From a bacterium (GTDB lineage Bacteria; Bacillota; Clostridia; Lachnospirales; Lachnospiraceae): a DNA stretch of 50,768 nucleotides. The position numbers and the translations under genes were made by a program. A model generated the notes under the pieces. The model ran no database searches, was not told the DNA's origin, and saw only the letters and a list, made by a program, of their open reading frames with translations. Of the stretch, positions 43,708 to 50,768 are shown one piece after another. Positions within the stretch are counted from its first letter, which is position 1. Each line of letters opens with the position of its first letter. The DNA is taken from contig JAUNGR010000004.1 in the NCBI GenBank assembly GCA_030524485.1, forward strand, positions 1 through 50,768. The letters run 5' to 3'.

Positions 43708-43989
43708 ATGGTTAGTCGGAAGGTAGTGGTAAGAAATGAAACCGGACTTCACCTGCGGCCCGCAGGGGTTCTGTGCAATTTGGCAGAGCAATTTCAATCA
43801 TCCATTCGCTTTCAAACCGGAGGCGGAGCCTCGGGCGGCAACGCCAAGAGCGTTCTGAGTGTGTTGGGGGCTTGCATCCGACATGGAGATGAGCTGGAAT
43901 TTATCTGTGAGGGAGCCGATGAGGCGGAAGCCCTGAAGGCCGTGGTAGACGCGGTGGAGCAGGGATTGGGCGAGGAGCTATCACACTGA
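43708..43989 (+). CDS. ptsH: HPr phosphocarrier protein
   Basis: 93 residues. The active-site His15 is in GLHLRPAGV, the usual HPr position. The regulatory Ser region reads GNAKSVLSVLG with S48 (Ser46 in many HPrs; a two-residue insertion nearby explains the offset). HPr passes phosphate from enzyme I to sugar-specific enzyme II proteins, and Ser phosphorylation links it to catabolite control in Gram-positives. It follows cdaR by 38 bases and precedes ptsI with a hairpin-rich gap. Confidence 0.93.
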   Translation: MVSRKVVVRNETGLHLRPAGVLCNLAEQFQSSIRFQTGGGASGGNAKSVLSVLGACIRHGDELEFICEGADEAEALKAVVDAVEQGLGEELSH

Positions 43990-43991
43990 GA

Positions 43992-44072
43992 GCAGGCAGG
44001 GCAAGAAGAGGACTTGCCGAGAGTGCCTGCAGTAGGTGAAGCAAATACATAAGTGTCCCCCAAAAAGAGGGG
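43992..44072 (+). other. Hairpin-rich gap between ptsH and ptsI
   Basis: GCAGGCA (43992-43998) pairs with TGCCTGC (44024-44030) and inside it GGCAAG (44000-44005) with CTTGCC (44013-44018), making a long stem with a small bulge. A TCCCC/GGGGA stem follows near 44054-44072. No T run follows either, so they look like an RNA stability or processing element rather than a terminator. Confidence 0.5.
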
Positions 44073-44110
44073 ATAGAAAAAGAGAAGGAAGTAAGAGGAG
44101 GAAGTAGCGC

Positions 44111-45826
44111 ATGAAAAAGGGAACAAGTGCATCAGCAGGAATTGGAATCGGCAAGGTAGTGATTATTGAGGAGGCGGAGCTTATCATCCCCAATCACACG
44201 ACAGCAGATGTGGAGGGAGAACTTGCCAGATTTCGGGATGCAGTGGAAAAGAGTGTCAAGGATGTCAGCGCGTTGGCGGCAGATATGGCAGAGCGTATTG
44301 GAGAGAAGGAAGCCGAGATTTTGAACGGGCATCTGATGCTTTTGCAGGACCCGATGCTGACCGATGGTGTGGAGAATGAGATTAAGACCAGCGGAACTTG
44401 CTCAGAGGCAGCCATTGAGTCTGTGTTCAATATGTATGCCGATATGTTTGCGTCCATGGATGATGAGCTGATGCAGCAGCGAGCTACAGACATGAGAGAC
44501 ATCAAGACCAGAGTGCAGAAAAAACTGCTGGGAATCGAGTCGGTGAATGTGTCTGCCCTGCCTTACGGCAGTGTGATTTTAGCGGAGGACTTGACTCCTT
44601 CCATCACAGCAGGCATCAATCCGGCCAATGTGACCGGTATTGTGACCGAATTGGGAGGAAAGACTTCCCACACAGCCATTCTTGCGAGAGCACTGGAAAT
44701 TCCGGCTGTGGTTGCCGTTGGCGGCATCATGAAAGAAGTAAAGAACGGAGACGACATTGTCTTGGACGGCGAGAGCGGCATTGTGATTGTGAATCCACAG
44801 AAGGAAGTTCTGGCTGAGTATGAGGCAAAAAAAGAAAAGTATCTCAAAGAGAAAAAAGAACTGGAAAAATTCATTGGTATGCCGACTGTGACGAAGGACG
44901 GTGTGAGCGTGGAGCTGGTAGCCAACATCGGAAAGCCGGAGGATGTGGACAAGGTGCTGCAGTATGACGGTGAGGGCATCGGTCTGTTCCGCACGGAATT
45001 TTTGTTCATGGACAGAACTTCCATGCCAACCGAGGAGGAACAGTTTGAAGCTTACCGCAAGGTGGCAGTGGCCATGAATGGGAAGCCTGTTATCATTCGT
45101 ACTTTGGATATCGGAGGAGACAAGGAAATCCCGTACATGGGTCTGAAGAAGGACGAGAATCCTTTCTTGGGCTACCGTGCGATTCGCTTCTGTCTGGACC
45201 GAAAAGAGGATGTGTATAAGCCACAGCTTCGTGCCTTGCTTCGTGCCAGTGCCTACGGCAACATCAAGATTATGATTCCGCTTGTGACCTGCATTGAGGA
45301 GTATCGTGAGGCAAAGGCTCTGATTGAGGAGTTGAAAGCCGAGTTGGATGCCCAGAACATTGCTTACAACAAGAACATTCCGGTGGGCATCATGGTGGAG
45401 ACGGCTGCAGCTTCCCTGATTGCAGACATTTTTGCAAAGGAAGTGGACTTCTTCAGCATTGGAACCAACGATTTGACTCAGTATACCATGAGTGTAGACA
45501 GAGGAAATGACAAGATTTCTTATCTGTACTCCACCTTAAATCCGGCGGTTCTGCGCAGCATTCAGAGAATCATCAGCTGTGCAAGAGAGGCTGGTATCAT
45601 GGTAGGAATGTGCGGAGAGGCGGCAAGTGACCCATTGATGATTCCGCTGCTCTTAGCATTTGGACTGAATGAGTTCAGTATGAGTGCTTCCGCACTTTTA
45701 AGCTCCAGAAAGCTGATTTGTGGATACGACAGCAAGGAGTTGCAGAGTGTTGCAAATAAGGCAATGAGTTTTGCCACAGAGGCTGAGGTGCGTGCATTTA
45801 TGACGGAGTTTGTTGCATGCAGATAA
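44111..45826 (+). CDS. ptsI: PTS enzyme I (phosphoenolpyruvate-protein phosphotransferase)
   Basis: 571 residues, standard length. Transfers phosphate from PEP to HPr. N-terminal HPr-binding domain starts with GTSASAGIGIGKV; the phosphohistidine is H187 in GGKTSHTAILARA. The C-terminal PEP-binding barrel has IGLFRTEFLFMDR, VIIRTLDIGGDK, GTNDLTQYTMSVDRGN and GMCGEAASDP, with the catalytic Cys in MCGE. The pair with ptsH is complete here; sugar-specific components are elsewhere. Confidence 0.97.
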   Translation: MKKGTSASAGIGIGKVVIIEEAELIIPNHTTADVEGELARFRDAVEKSVKDVSALAADMAERIGEKEAEILNGHLMLLQDPMLTDGVENEIKTSGTCSEAAIESVFNMYADMFASMDDELMQQRATDMRDIKTRVQKKLLGIESVNVSALPYGSVILAEDLTPSITAGINPANVTGIVTELGGKTSHTAILARALEIPAVVAVGGIMKEVKNGDDIVLDGESGIVIVNPQKEVLAEYEAKKEKYLKEKKELEKFIGMPTVTKDGVSVELVANIGKPEDVDKVLQYDGEGIGLFRTEFLFMDRTSMPTEEEQFEAYRKVAVAMNGKPVIIRTLDIGGDKEIPYMGLKKDENPFLGYRAIRFCLDRKEDVYKPQLRALLRASAYGNIKIMIPLVTCIEEYREAKALIEELKAELDAQNIAYNKNIPVGIMVETAAASLIADIFAKEVDFFSIGTNDLTQYTMSVDRGNDKISYLYSTLNPAVLRSIQRIISCAREAGIMVGMCGEAASDPLMIPLLLAFGLNEFSMSASALLSSRKLICGYDSKELQSVANKAMSFATEAEVRAFMTEFVACR

Positions 45827-45900
45827 GGATGGAGCAATCGCCTTTCACCTATATGGTGGTGATTCGTCACAGGCGAATCATGTCCGTTTAGAAACCACTT

Positions 45901-45940
45901 GGGGGTGCTGCAGTTTTCTTTGCCGCACCCCCTCATTTTC
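45901..45940 (+). terminator. Terminator after ptsI
   Basis: GGGGGTGC (45901-45908) pairs with GCACCCCC (45925-45932), followed by a T-rich segment. A second short hairpin, GATTCG (45861-45866) with CGAATC (45874-45879), stands before it. Confidence 0.75.
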
Positions 45941-45997
45941 GACAGGGAGCTTGACGCACAGTCAATGCTGCAAGAAGACAAGAAGGGGACGAAGAGT

Positions 45998-47281
45998 ATG
46001 GGAATTTATCTGATTTGTTATCTGTCCGCATATCTGTTTGCGAGGGCAGAATATTATTGGCTTTCCGGATTGGTGCTTTTGGGAGCGGCTCTTTGGCTGT
46101 ACTGGCTTGATTACCGAAACAGTGGCAATGCGTTGCATTTACGGGCCTTATTTGGCCTATTCTGGGTGGGTGGCGAGGGCCTTTCCTGCCTGAAACTCAG
46201 CCAGCTGCAAAAGCCGTGGAGCGGGGAAACTTGGTGCTGTTTTCTGGTGGCTTATCTCTGCTTTTGGCTGTCCTTTGAGTGGCTCTCACAGCAGTGGGGG
46301 CGGGTGGACCGAAGAACCAGAGAGTCCCGAAATCTGCAGGGAACGGAGAATGGGCTTTATGCAGGTGTGCTTGGCATCACAGGCATTGCCTCCATTGCGT
46401 TTCTGATAGAGGCACTGTACTTGGGCTATGTTCCGCTGTTCACGGTCGGCGTACCCCATGCTTACTCCTACTTTCACATCACAGGGCTGCACTACTTTAC
46501 GGTATCCTGTGTGCTGGTGCCTTCCCTCGCCGTCCTGTATTTTTATGTGGAGAGGGGAAGAGATTCCATGAGAGCGGCGATTGTACTGCTCTGTAGCGTG
46601 GTTTCCCTTTTGATTCCGATTTTGTGTGTCTCCCGCTTCCAGTTGATTTTTGCGGTGCTGCTCGCGGTTTTTTCAGGCATTTTGACTCGCAAGCAGGTGC
46701 ATGTGTTGCTGCTGGCAGGAGGAGCTTTTGGGATGGTACTGTTGTATGTGCTGCTCACAGTTGCGAGGGCACACGATGTCAGCTATTTAAATGGTATTTT
46801 TGAGATGAAACGTGCCAACATGCCGATTTTTATCACACAGCCCTACATGTACATTGCCAATAACTATGACAATTTTAACTGTCTGGTCAACGAATTGCCC
46901 TCCCATACCTTCGGATTGCGAATGCTCTTTCCGCTCTGGGCTTTGACAGGATTGAAGTTTTTGCTTCCACAGCTTGTAAATTTTCCAATTTTTGTGACAA
47001 AAACGGAGCTTACAACCTTGACATTGTTTTATGATGCGTATTATGATTTTGGTATTCTGGGGGTTGGGGTCTTTGCCCTGCTTCTGGGAGCCGTGGCCTA
47101 CGCTTTGATGCGGGAGGTCAGCAAGATTCAAAATCCGGTGGGATATTTGATTTATGCACAATTTGCCGCCTACCTGTTGCTATCCTTTTTCTCCACATGG
47201 TTCAGCAACCCGACGACTTGGTTTTATTTTATCGTCACAGCGGCGGTGTATGTCCTGTGCGGCAGAAGACGATGGCGTTAA
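45998..47281 (+). CDS. O-antigen-polymerase-like membrane protein (Wzy type)
   Basis: 427 residues, about ten to twelve TM helices, with a large loop around residues 270-345. The pattern of hydrophobic helices with a loop carrying PYMYIANNYDNFNCL and an adjacent Arg/Pro-rich turn fits Wzy/oligosaccharide repeat polymerases that join surface polysaccharide units. The frame opens at 45899, inside the terminator, but the ATG at 45998 has a purine-rich site (AGAAGGGG) and gives the normal N-terminus. There are no glycosyltransferase genes next to it, so its polymer is not known. Assignment by topology, moderate. Confidence 0.7.
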   Translation: MGIYLICYLSAYLFARAEYYWLSGLVLLGAALWLYWLDYRNSGNALHLRALFGLFWVGGEGLSCLKLSQLQKPWSGETWCCFLVAYLCFWLSFEWLSQQWGRVDRRTRESRNLQGTENGLYAGVLGITGIASIAFLIEALYLGYVPLFTVGVPHAYSYFHITGLHYFTVSCVLVPSLAVLYFYVERGRDSMRAAIVLLCSVVSLLIPILCVSRFQLIFAVLLAVFSGILTRKQVHVLLLAGGAFGMVLLYVLLTVARAHDVSYLNGIFEMKRANMPIFITQPYMYIANNYDNFNCLVNELPSHTFGLRMLFPLWALTGLKFLLPQLVNFPIFVTKTELTTLTLFYDAYYDFGILGVGVFALLLGAVAYALMREVSKIQNPVGYLIYAQFAAYLLLSFFSTWFSNPTTWFYFIVTAAVYVLCGRRRWR

Positions 47282-47347
47282 GCTTTCGCCACAAGTTTGA
47301 AAGAGTGTAAGTGTAAGTTTGGAAGAAGAGTAGAAAGGACGAGAATT

Positions 47348-48409
47348 ATGAAAATTTGGGAAAAAAATATCCGCAAAGTGGTTCCCTATGTTCCGGGAGA
47401 ACAACCAAAGGGAGAGAAGCTGATTAAGTTAAACACCAATGAGAATCCCTATCCACCTGCCCCAGGGGTGCAGAGAGCTTTGCAGGAGATGGACTGCGAT
47501 GCTTTCCGCAAGTATCCAGACCCAGCGGCTACGATTTTGGTGGAAGCGTTAGCGAGGGAACATTCCGTGAAACCGGAGCAGATTTTTGTGGGCGTGGGTT
47601 CGGATGATGTGTTAGCGATGGCCTTTTTGACCTTTTTTAACTCCGATAAACCTTTGCTCTTTCCAGATGTGACCTATTCTTTTTATAAGGTTTGGGCAGA
47701 TTTGTTTCAGATTCCCTATGAAACTCCAAAGTTGGATGAGGAGTTTCGCATTCGCATAGAAGACTACCAAAGGGAGAATGGCGGTATTATCTTCCCCAAT
47801 CCCAATGCCCCCACTGGTTTAGCAGAGCCTCTCTCCTTCGTGGAGGAGATGCTTAAAAGCAATCCGGACTCGATTGTGATTGTGGATGAGGCCTATGTTG
47901 ATTTTGGAGGGGAGAGTGCCATCGCTCTTTTGGAGCAGTATGAGAATCTTTTGGTGGTGCAAACTTTTAGCAAATCTCGCTCCATGGCAGGAATCCGCAT
48001 CGGCTATGCCATAGGAAGTCCGAGTCTCATTCGTGCCCTCAACGATGTGAAATATTCTTATAATTCTTACACCATGAATCTGCCCTCTCAGATTTTGGGA
48101 GCGGAGGCGTTGAAGGATAGGGCATATTTTGAGGCAAGCACCCATAAGATTATTCAGACCAGAGAGAGGGCAAAGCTGCGTTTAAAGGAATTGGGCTTTG
48201 TATTTCCGGATTCCTCGGCAAACTTTATTTTTGCGAGACACCCTCAGGTTTCAGCGGAAGAACTCTTCCTTGCTTTGAAGGAAAAGCAGATTTATGTTCG
48301 TTATTTCAAGCAGGAGAGACTGAGCGAGTATCTGCGCATTACCATCGGAACCGATGAGGAGATGGAGCAGTTTTTTGCTTTCTTGGAAGCGTATCTTGCT
48401 CAAAAATAA
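47348..48409 (+). CDS. hisC: Histidinol-phosphate aminotransferase
   Basis: 353 residues, class I/II PLP aminotransferase that converts imidazole-acetol phosphate to histidinol phosphate. PLP lysine K209 in TFSKSRSMAGIRIGY; conserved LNTNENPYPP at the N-terminus, FPNPNAPTG and VDEAYVDF are typical of HisC. It starts at ATG 47348 with AAAGGACGAG upstream; an earlier TTG in frame at 47297 is less likely. No other his gene is near, and lone hisC copies sometimes also act on aromatic amino acids. Confidence 0.93.
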   Translation: MKIWEKNIRKVVPYVPGEQPKGEKLIKLNTNENPYPPAPGVQRALQEMDCDAFRKYPDPAATILVEALAREHSVKPEQIFVGVGSDDVLAMAFLTFFNSDKPLLFPDVTYSFYKVWADLFQIPYETPKLDEEFRIRIEDYQRENGGIIFPNPNAPTGLAEPLSFVEEMLKSNPDSIVIVDEAYVDFGGESAIALLEQYENLLVVQTFSKSRSMAGIRIGYAIGSPSLIRALNDVKYSYNSYTMNLPSQILGAEALKDRAYFEASTHKIIQTRERAKLRLKELGFVFPDSSANFIFARHPQVSAEELFLALKEKQIYVRYFKQERLSEYLRITIGTDEEMEQFFAFLEAYLAQK

Positions 48410-48422
48410 GGCGGTGTAGACA

Positions 48423-49562
48423 GTGAGAGAGACAGAAGATGCAGGTAAAAAAAGAATTCGGATTTTGCTAAACATAGGCATTCCCCTCTTGTGGATAGGC
48501 TTGATTTTGACACTTGGCCCCTATTTGCTGCGGTTTTTCATGCCCTTTGTGATAGGATGGCTGATTTCCATGTTAGCAAACCCCTTGGTGCGGTTTTTGG
48601 AGAAACGCTTGAAAATCGTTCGTAGACACAGCTCGGTGGTAATTATTGTTGCCGCATTGGCTTTGGTAATTTTTGCCATCTATCTGGTCAGTAGTCGAGT
48701 GTTCTTAGAATTGAGTGCCTTTTGGAAGGATTGGCCCACACTCTCGGCCTCTATCGTTCAGGAGCTGCAGGCGGCCCTAGAAAATCTGAAATCGCTGCTG
48801 CACTTTTTGCCGCAGGGACTGCAGGAAAACTTTCAGACTTTCACGGAAAACTTGGGAATGGCGGCCAGTGAGCTGATCAAAAATTATGCAGCTCCGACCG
48901 TGGAGATTGCGGGAAATGTGGCAAAAAAGATACCCAACGCTTTTATTTACTCGGTTATCACACTGCTCTCGGCCTACTTTTTCATCGCAGAGAGGGATAT
49001 GCTGCTGCAGGTGTACCGAAATCTTACACCGGCTTCGGTGCAGAAGTATCTTGGCTATCTGAGACGGGACACCTATCGGGTAATAGGCGGCTATTTTATG
49101 GCACAGTTTAAGATTATGTTTGTGGTAGCGGTGATACTGGCGGTGGGCTTTGCCCTTTTGGGAGTCCAGTATGGTCCCCTGTTTGCAGTGTTGATTGCTA
49201 TTTTGGATTTTTTGCCCTTCTTCGGGACGGGAACGGCCTTGATTCCTTGGGCAGTCGTGAAGATGTTTTCGGGAGAGTATCGCTTTGCCATAGGACTTTT
49301 GGTGATTTATGCCGTCTCTCAGATTGTGAGACAGGTGATACAGCCAAAGATTGTTGGGGATTCCTTCGGTTTGCATCCGCTGGTGACGCTGTTGTTTTTG
49401 TACTTGGGTTTTCGCTTGAAGGGAATTGCCGGTATGATTTTGGCGGTTCCCATTGGGTTGGTTGTGATTAATTTTTATAAATACGGAGCCTTTGACTCCC
49501 TTTTGGAAAATTTGAAGCTCCTGATAGAGGAAATTCAAAAATTCCGAAAAGGAGAGTCTTAG
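48423..49562 (+). CDS. YtvI-like membrane protein of the AI-2E/PerM family
   Basis: 379 residues with about eight TM helices and a mid-protein extracellular segment (residues 95-160). The family stretch GGYFMAQFKIMFVVAVILAVG, then FLPFFGTGTALIPWA and QPKIVGDSFGLHPLVTLLFL, is typical of sporulation protein YtvI and the AI-2E exporter family. Function in sporulating Firmicutes is not well defined; other members move AI-2 or act as Na+/H+ antiporters. Starts at GTG 48423, 13 bases after hisC. Confidence 0.88.
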   Translation: MRETEDAGKKRIRILLNIGIPLLWIGLILTLGPYLLRFFMPFVIGWLISMLANPLVRFLEKRLKIVRRHSSVVIIVAALALVIFAIYLVSSRVFLELSAFWKDWPTLSASIVQELQAALENLKSLLHFLPQGLQENFQTFTENLGMAASELIKNYAAPTVEIAGNVAKKIPNAFIYSVITLLSAYFFIAERDMLLQVYRNLTPASVQKYLGYLRRDTYRVIGGYFMAQFKIMFVVAVILAVGFALLGVQYGPLFAVLIAILDFLPFFGTGTALIPWAVVKMFSGEYRFAIGLLVIYAVSQIVRQVIQPKIVGDSFGLHPLVTLLFLYLGFRLKGIAGMILAVPIGLVVINFYKYGAFDSLLENLKLLIEEIQKFRKGES

Positions 49563-49585
49563 TCTTGGGAGTCTTAGAGCTATCG

Positions 49586-50686
49586 CTACTTGAGAGCCGT
49601 GGGAGAAGCATTTCTCCTGCGGCTTTTGTGGTTTATGTGGCTTATGTGGTTTTTGCCATTTTTGTCATTTTTATCGCTTTTGTGGCTTTTATAGAGATGC
49701 CAAGGAAGCACAAAAAGCAGCATAAGGGCAAAGGCAGCAAGGCTGATGGCTAGACTCAATTTGTCCCCGACATCATGCATGGGCGTGTAGAGTTTTCCTG
49801 TTACCTTGGCAATCGCTTCCACAACCAGATAGATGGCGAAGGTCTGGGAGGCGAAGAGAGGCAGGGAGTAGCGGCCGCAGTACTGCCAAAAACGGCTGTT
49901 TTTAAGGAGCTGTGCCGTAAGCATCAGAGGCAGAATACCCAAAAAGGCGGCTGTAAAGTAATAGGGTGCGGCTGAGTATACGCAGTCGCAGATGTTAACA
50001 TAGCCAAAGAGCTTAGGCCCAAAGTAGTAGCTGAGAAGCGTGCCAAGGGGAATCAGGACGAGGGATGCTGGACGCAGCTTCTCGAAAATTTTTGTTTGGG
50101 TAGCGTAATAGCCTGCAATTACAAAGACGGCAGCTCCAAAGCCGGTGTCTATCTTCCACGGAAGCCTGTCCATAGGAAGAAAGGCATCCACGGCACGGAT
50201 GTGGGTGGCGATGAAGGCGAGAGCCACCAAAGAGTAGCCCTTTGCGGTCAGGGAGCGGTTTCCAAAGAGGCGGAACCATGTGTAGGAAAACAGCTCGGCC
50301 ATGAAAAGACCAATCAAAAACCAACACTGTCCGATGTAAAGATTTTTGGGTTGGGCGTAGTAAAAAATCCATGTGAGCTGGTAGCGTAAGCCGTCCTGCA
50401 GCACAGGAAGGCGGTAGTCAGGGCGTAGCATACAGATGAGAAAGCCAATGGCAGTAATCATAAAGTAGGGGAGGATACGTTTCTTCCATTTGTCTTTCAG
50501 GAAGTGGCGGTAGTTAAGGTACTTTTCTGGACGGAAGGTCATGCCCGACAAAAAGAAAAAAGCGGGCATGTGGAAGGTGAAAATCCAGTTGAACCAGAGA
50601 CCGTGGGATTCTAGGACATGGCCGAAGACCACAAGGAAGAGGGCGAAGCCCTTGGCGACATCGATTTCGGTTTTGCGTGTTGGCAT
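49586..50686 (-). CDS. Acyltransferase family 3 membrane protein
   Basis: 366 residues, about ten TM helices. N-terminal EIDVAKGFALFLVVFGHV has the family's Asp and catalytic His (H23), with FFLSGMTF in the second helix. Such enzymes add acetyl or other acyl groups to surface glycans or peptidoglycan. The C-terminal about 35 residues are a low-complexity tail (KSHKSDKNDKNGKNHI then SHINHKSRRR) of Lys, His, Asn, Asp and Ser that falls outside the family fold and is coded by short T-rich repeats on the plus strand. ATG at 50686 has AAGGAG before it. Confidence 0.88.
   Translation of the reverse strand: MPTRKTEIDVAKGFALFLVVFGHVLESHGLWFNWIFTFHMPAFFFLSGMTFRPEKYLNYRHFLKDKWKKRILPYFMITAIGFLICMLRPDYRLPVLQDGLRYQLTWIFYYAQPKNLYIGQCWFLIGLFMAELFSYTWFRLFGNRSLTAKGYSLVALAFIATHIRAVDAFLPMDRLPWKIDTGFGAAVFVIAGYYATQTKIFEKLRPASLVLIPLGTLLSYYFGPKLFGYVNICDCVYSAAPYYFTAAFLGILPLMLTAQLLKNSRFWQYCGRYSLPLFASQTFAIYLVVEAIAKVTGKLYTPMHDVGDKLSLAISLAAFALMLLFVLPWHLYKSHKSDKNDKNGKNHISHINHKSRRRNASPTALK
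49595..49630. terminator. Convergent terminator inside the end of the acyltransferase gene
   Basis: GCCGTGGGAGAA (49597-49608) pairs with TTCTCCTGCGGC (49613-49624) with two G-T pairs, and the plus strand continues into a T-rich run. It would end the plus-strand transcript and lies in the last codons of the opposite gene. Confidence 0.7.
49627..49690. repeat. Short T/G-rich repeats coding the acyltransferase tail
   Basis: Imperfect units such as TTTGTGG, TTTATGTGG, TTTTTGCCA and TTTTTATCG repeat in the plus strand and give the Lys/His/Asn/Asp-rich C-terminal tail on the minus strand. Simple-sequence DNA of this sort is prone to slippage. Confidence 0.55.
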
Positions 50687-50768
50687 AGGTGTGCTCCTTT
50701 GTGTGATTTTGAATTCTACCCGTTCGCAGGGGTGAGATGGATATCCGCCCGCTGGGCTGTGTGGTGTG

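Overview
The window looks like a chromosomal segment of a low-to-moderate GC Gram-positive anaerobe, most likely a clostridium of the Lachnospiraceae type. The grounds are strong AGGAGG-type ribosome binding sites, sigma-A promoters, cdaA/cdaR and HPr/enzyme I genes, a YtvI-like protein, CwlT/T4SS-type genes of the Firmicutes (Mbov_0396/TrbL-like) family and lipoprotein-rich envelope genes. The genus cannot be fixed from the sequence alone. No rRNA, tRNA, CRISPR array, transposase, integrase or phage gene was seen.

Region 1 (1-6784): the 3' part of larC (nickel-pincer cofactor synthesis) followed by a five-gene peptide/nickel-type ABC importer (lipoprotein, two permeases, two ATPases) ending in a clear terminator. 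Region 2 (6785-12720): a LysR regulator, convergent with a three-gene minus-strand operon of a LytTR response regulator, a membrane-anchored secreted protein and a GHKL sensor kinase. Two TGTAGTT direct repeats, 20 bp apart, sit just upstream of the promoter of that operon.

Region 3 (about 12816-37733) is the striking part: some 25 kb of closely spaced, same-strand genes that make up a type IV secretion-like apparatus. It holds a DUF1292-like protein, a STAS protein, a CPBP protease, a VirD4-like coupling ATPase, two TrbL/VirB6-like channel proteins (one with a long Gly/Ser linker and a repeat tail), a PrgI(VirB3)-VirB4 fusion ATPase, a VirB2-like two-helix protein, two related single-pass surface proteins, two lipoproteins, a cell-wall-binding-repeat protein, an RsbW-like anti-sigma kinase, a second STAS protein, and two very large soluble coiled-coil-rich proteins encoded in AT-rich DNA. 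No relaxase, integrase, replication gene or recognisable oriT was found. I read it as a dedicated protein-export T4SS with partner-switching regulators at its two ends, with the large soluble proteins as cargo or cytoplasmic partners; that reading is inference.

Region 4 (37800-50768) is housekeeping: a NagZ-like GH3 hydrolase, a 425-bp gap with a possible structured RNA, an operon-like run of two membrane proteins, cdaA, cdaR, ptsH and ptsI, then a Wzy-like polymerase, hisC, a YtvI/AI-2E family protein and, convergent at the end, an acyltransferase. A 114-bp element that can form a pseudoknot occurs twice, after larC and between the two big soluble proteins.
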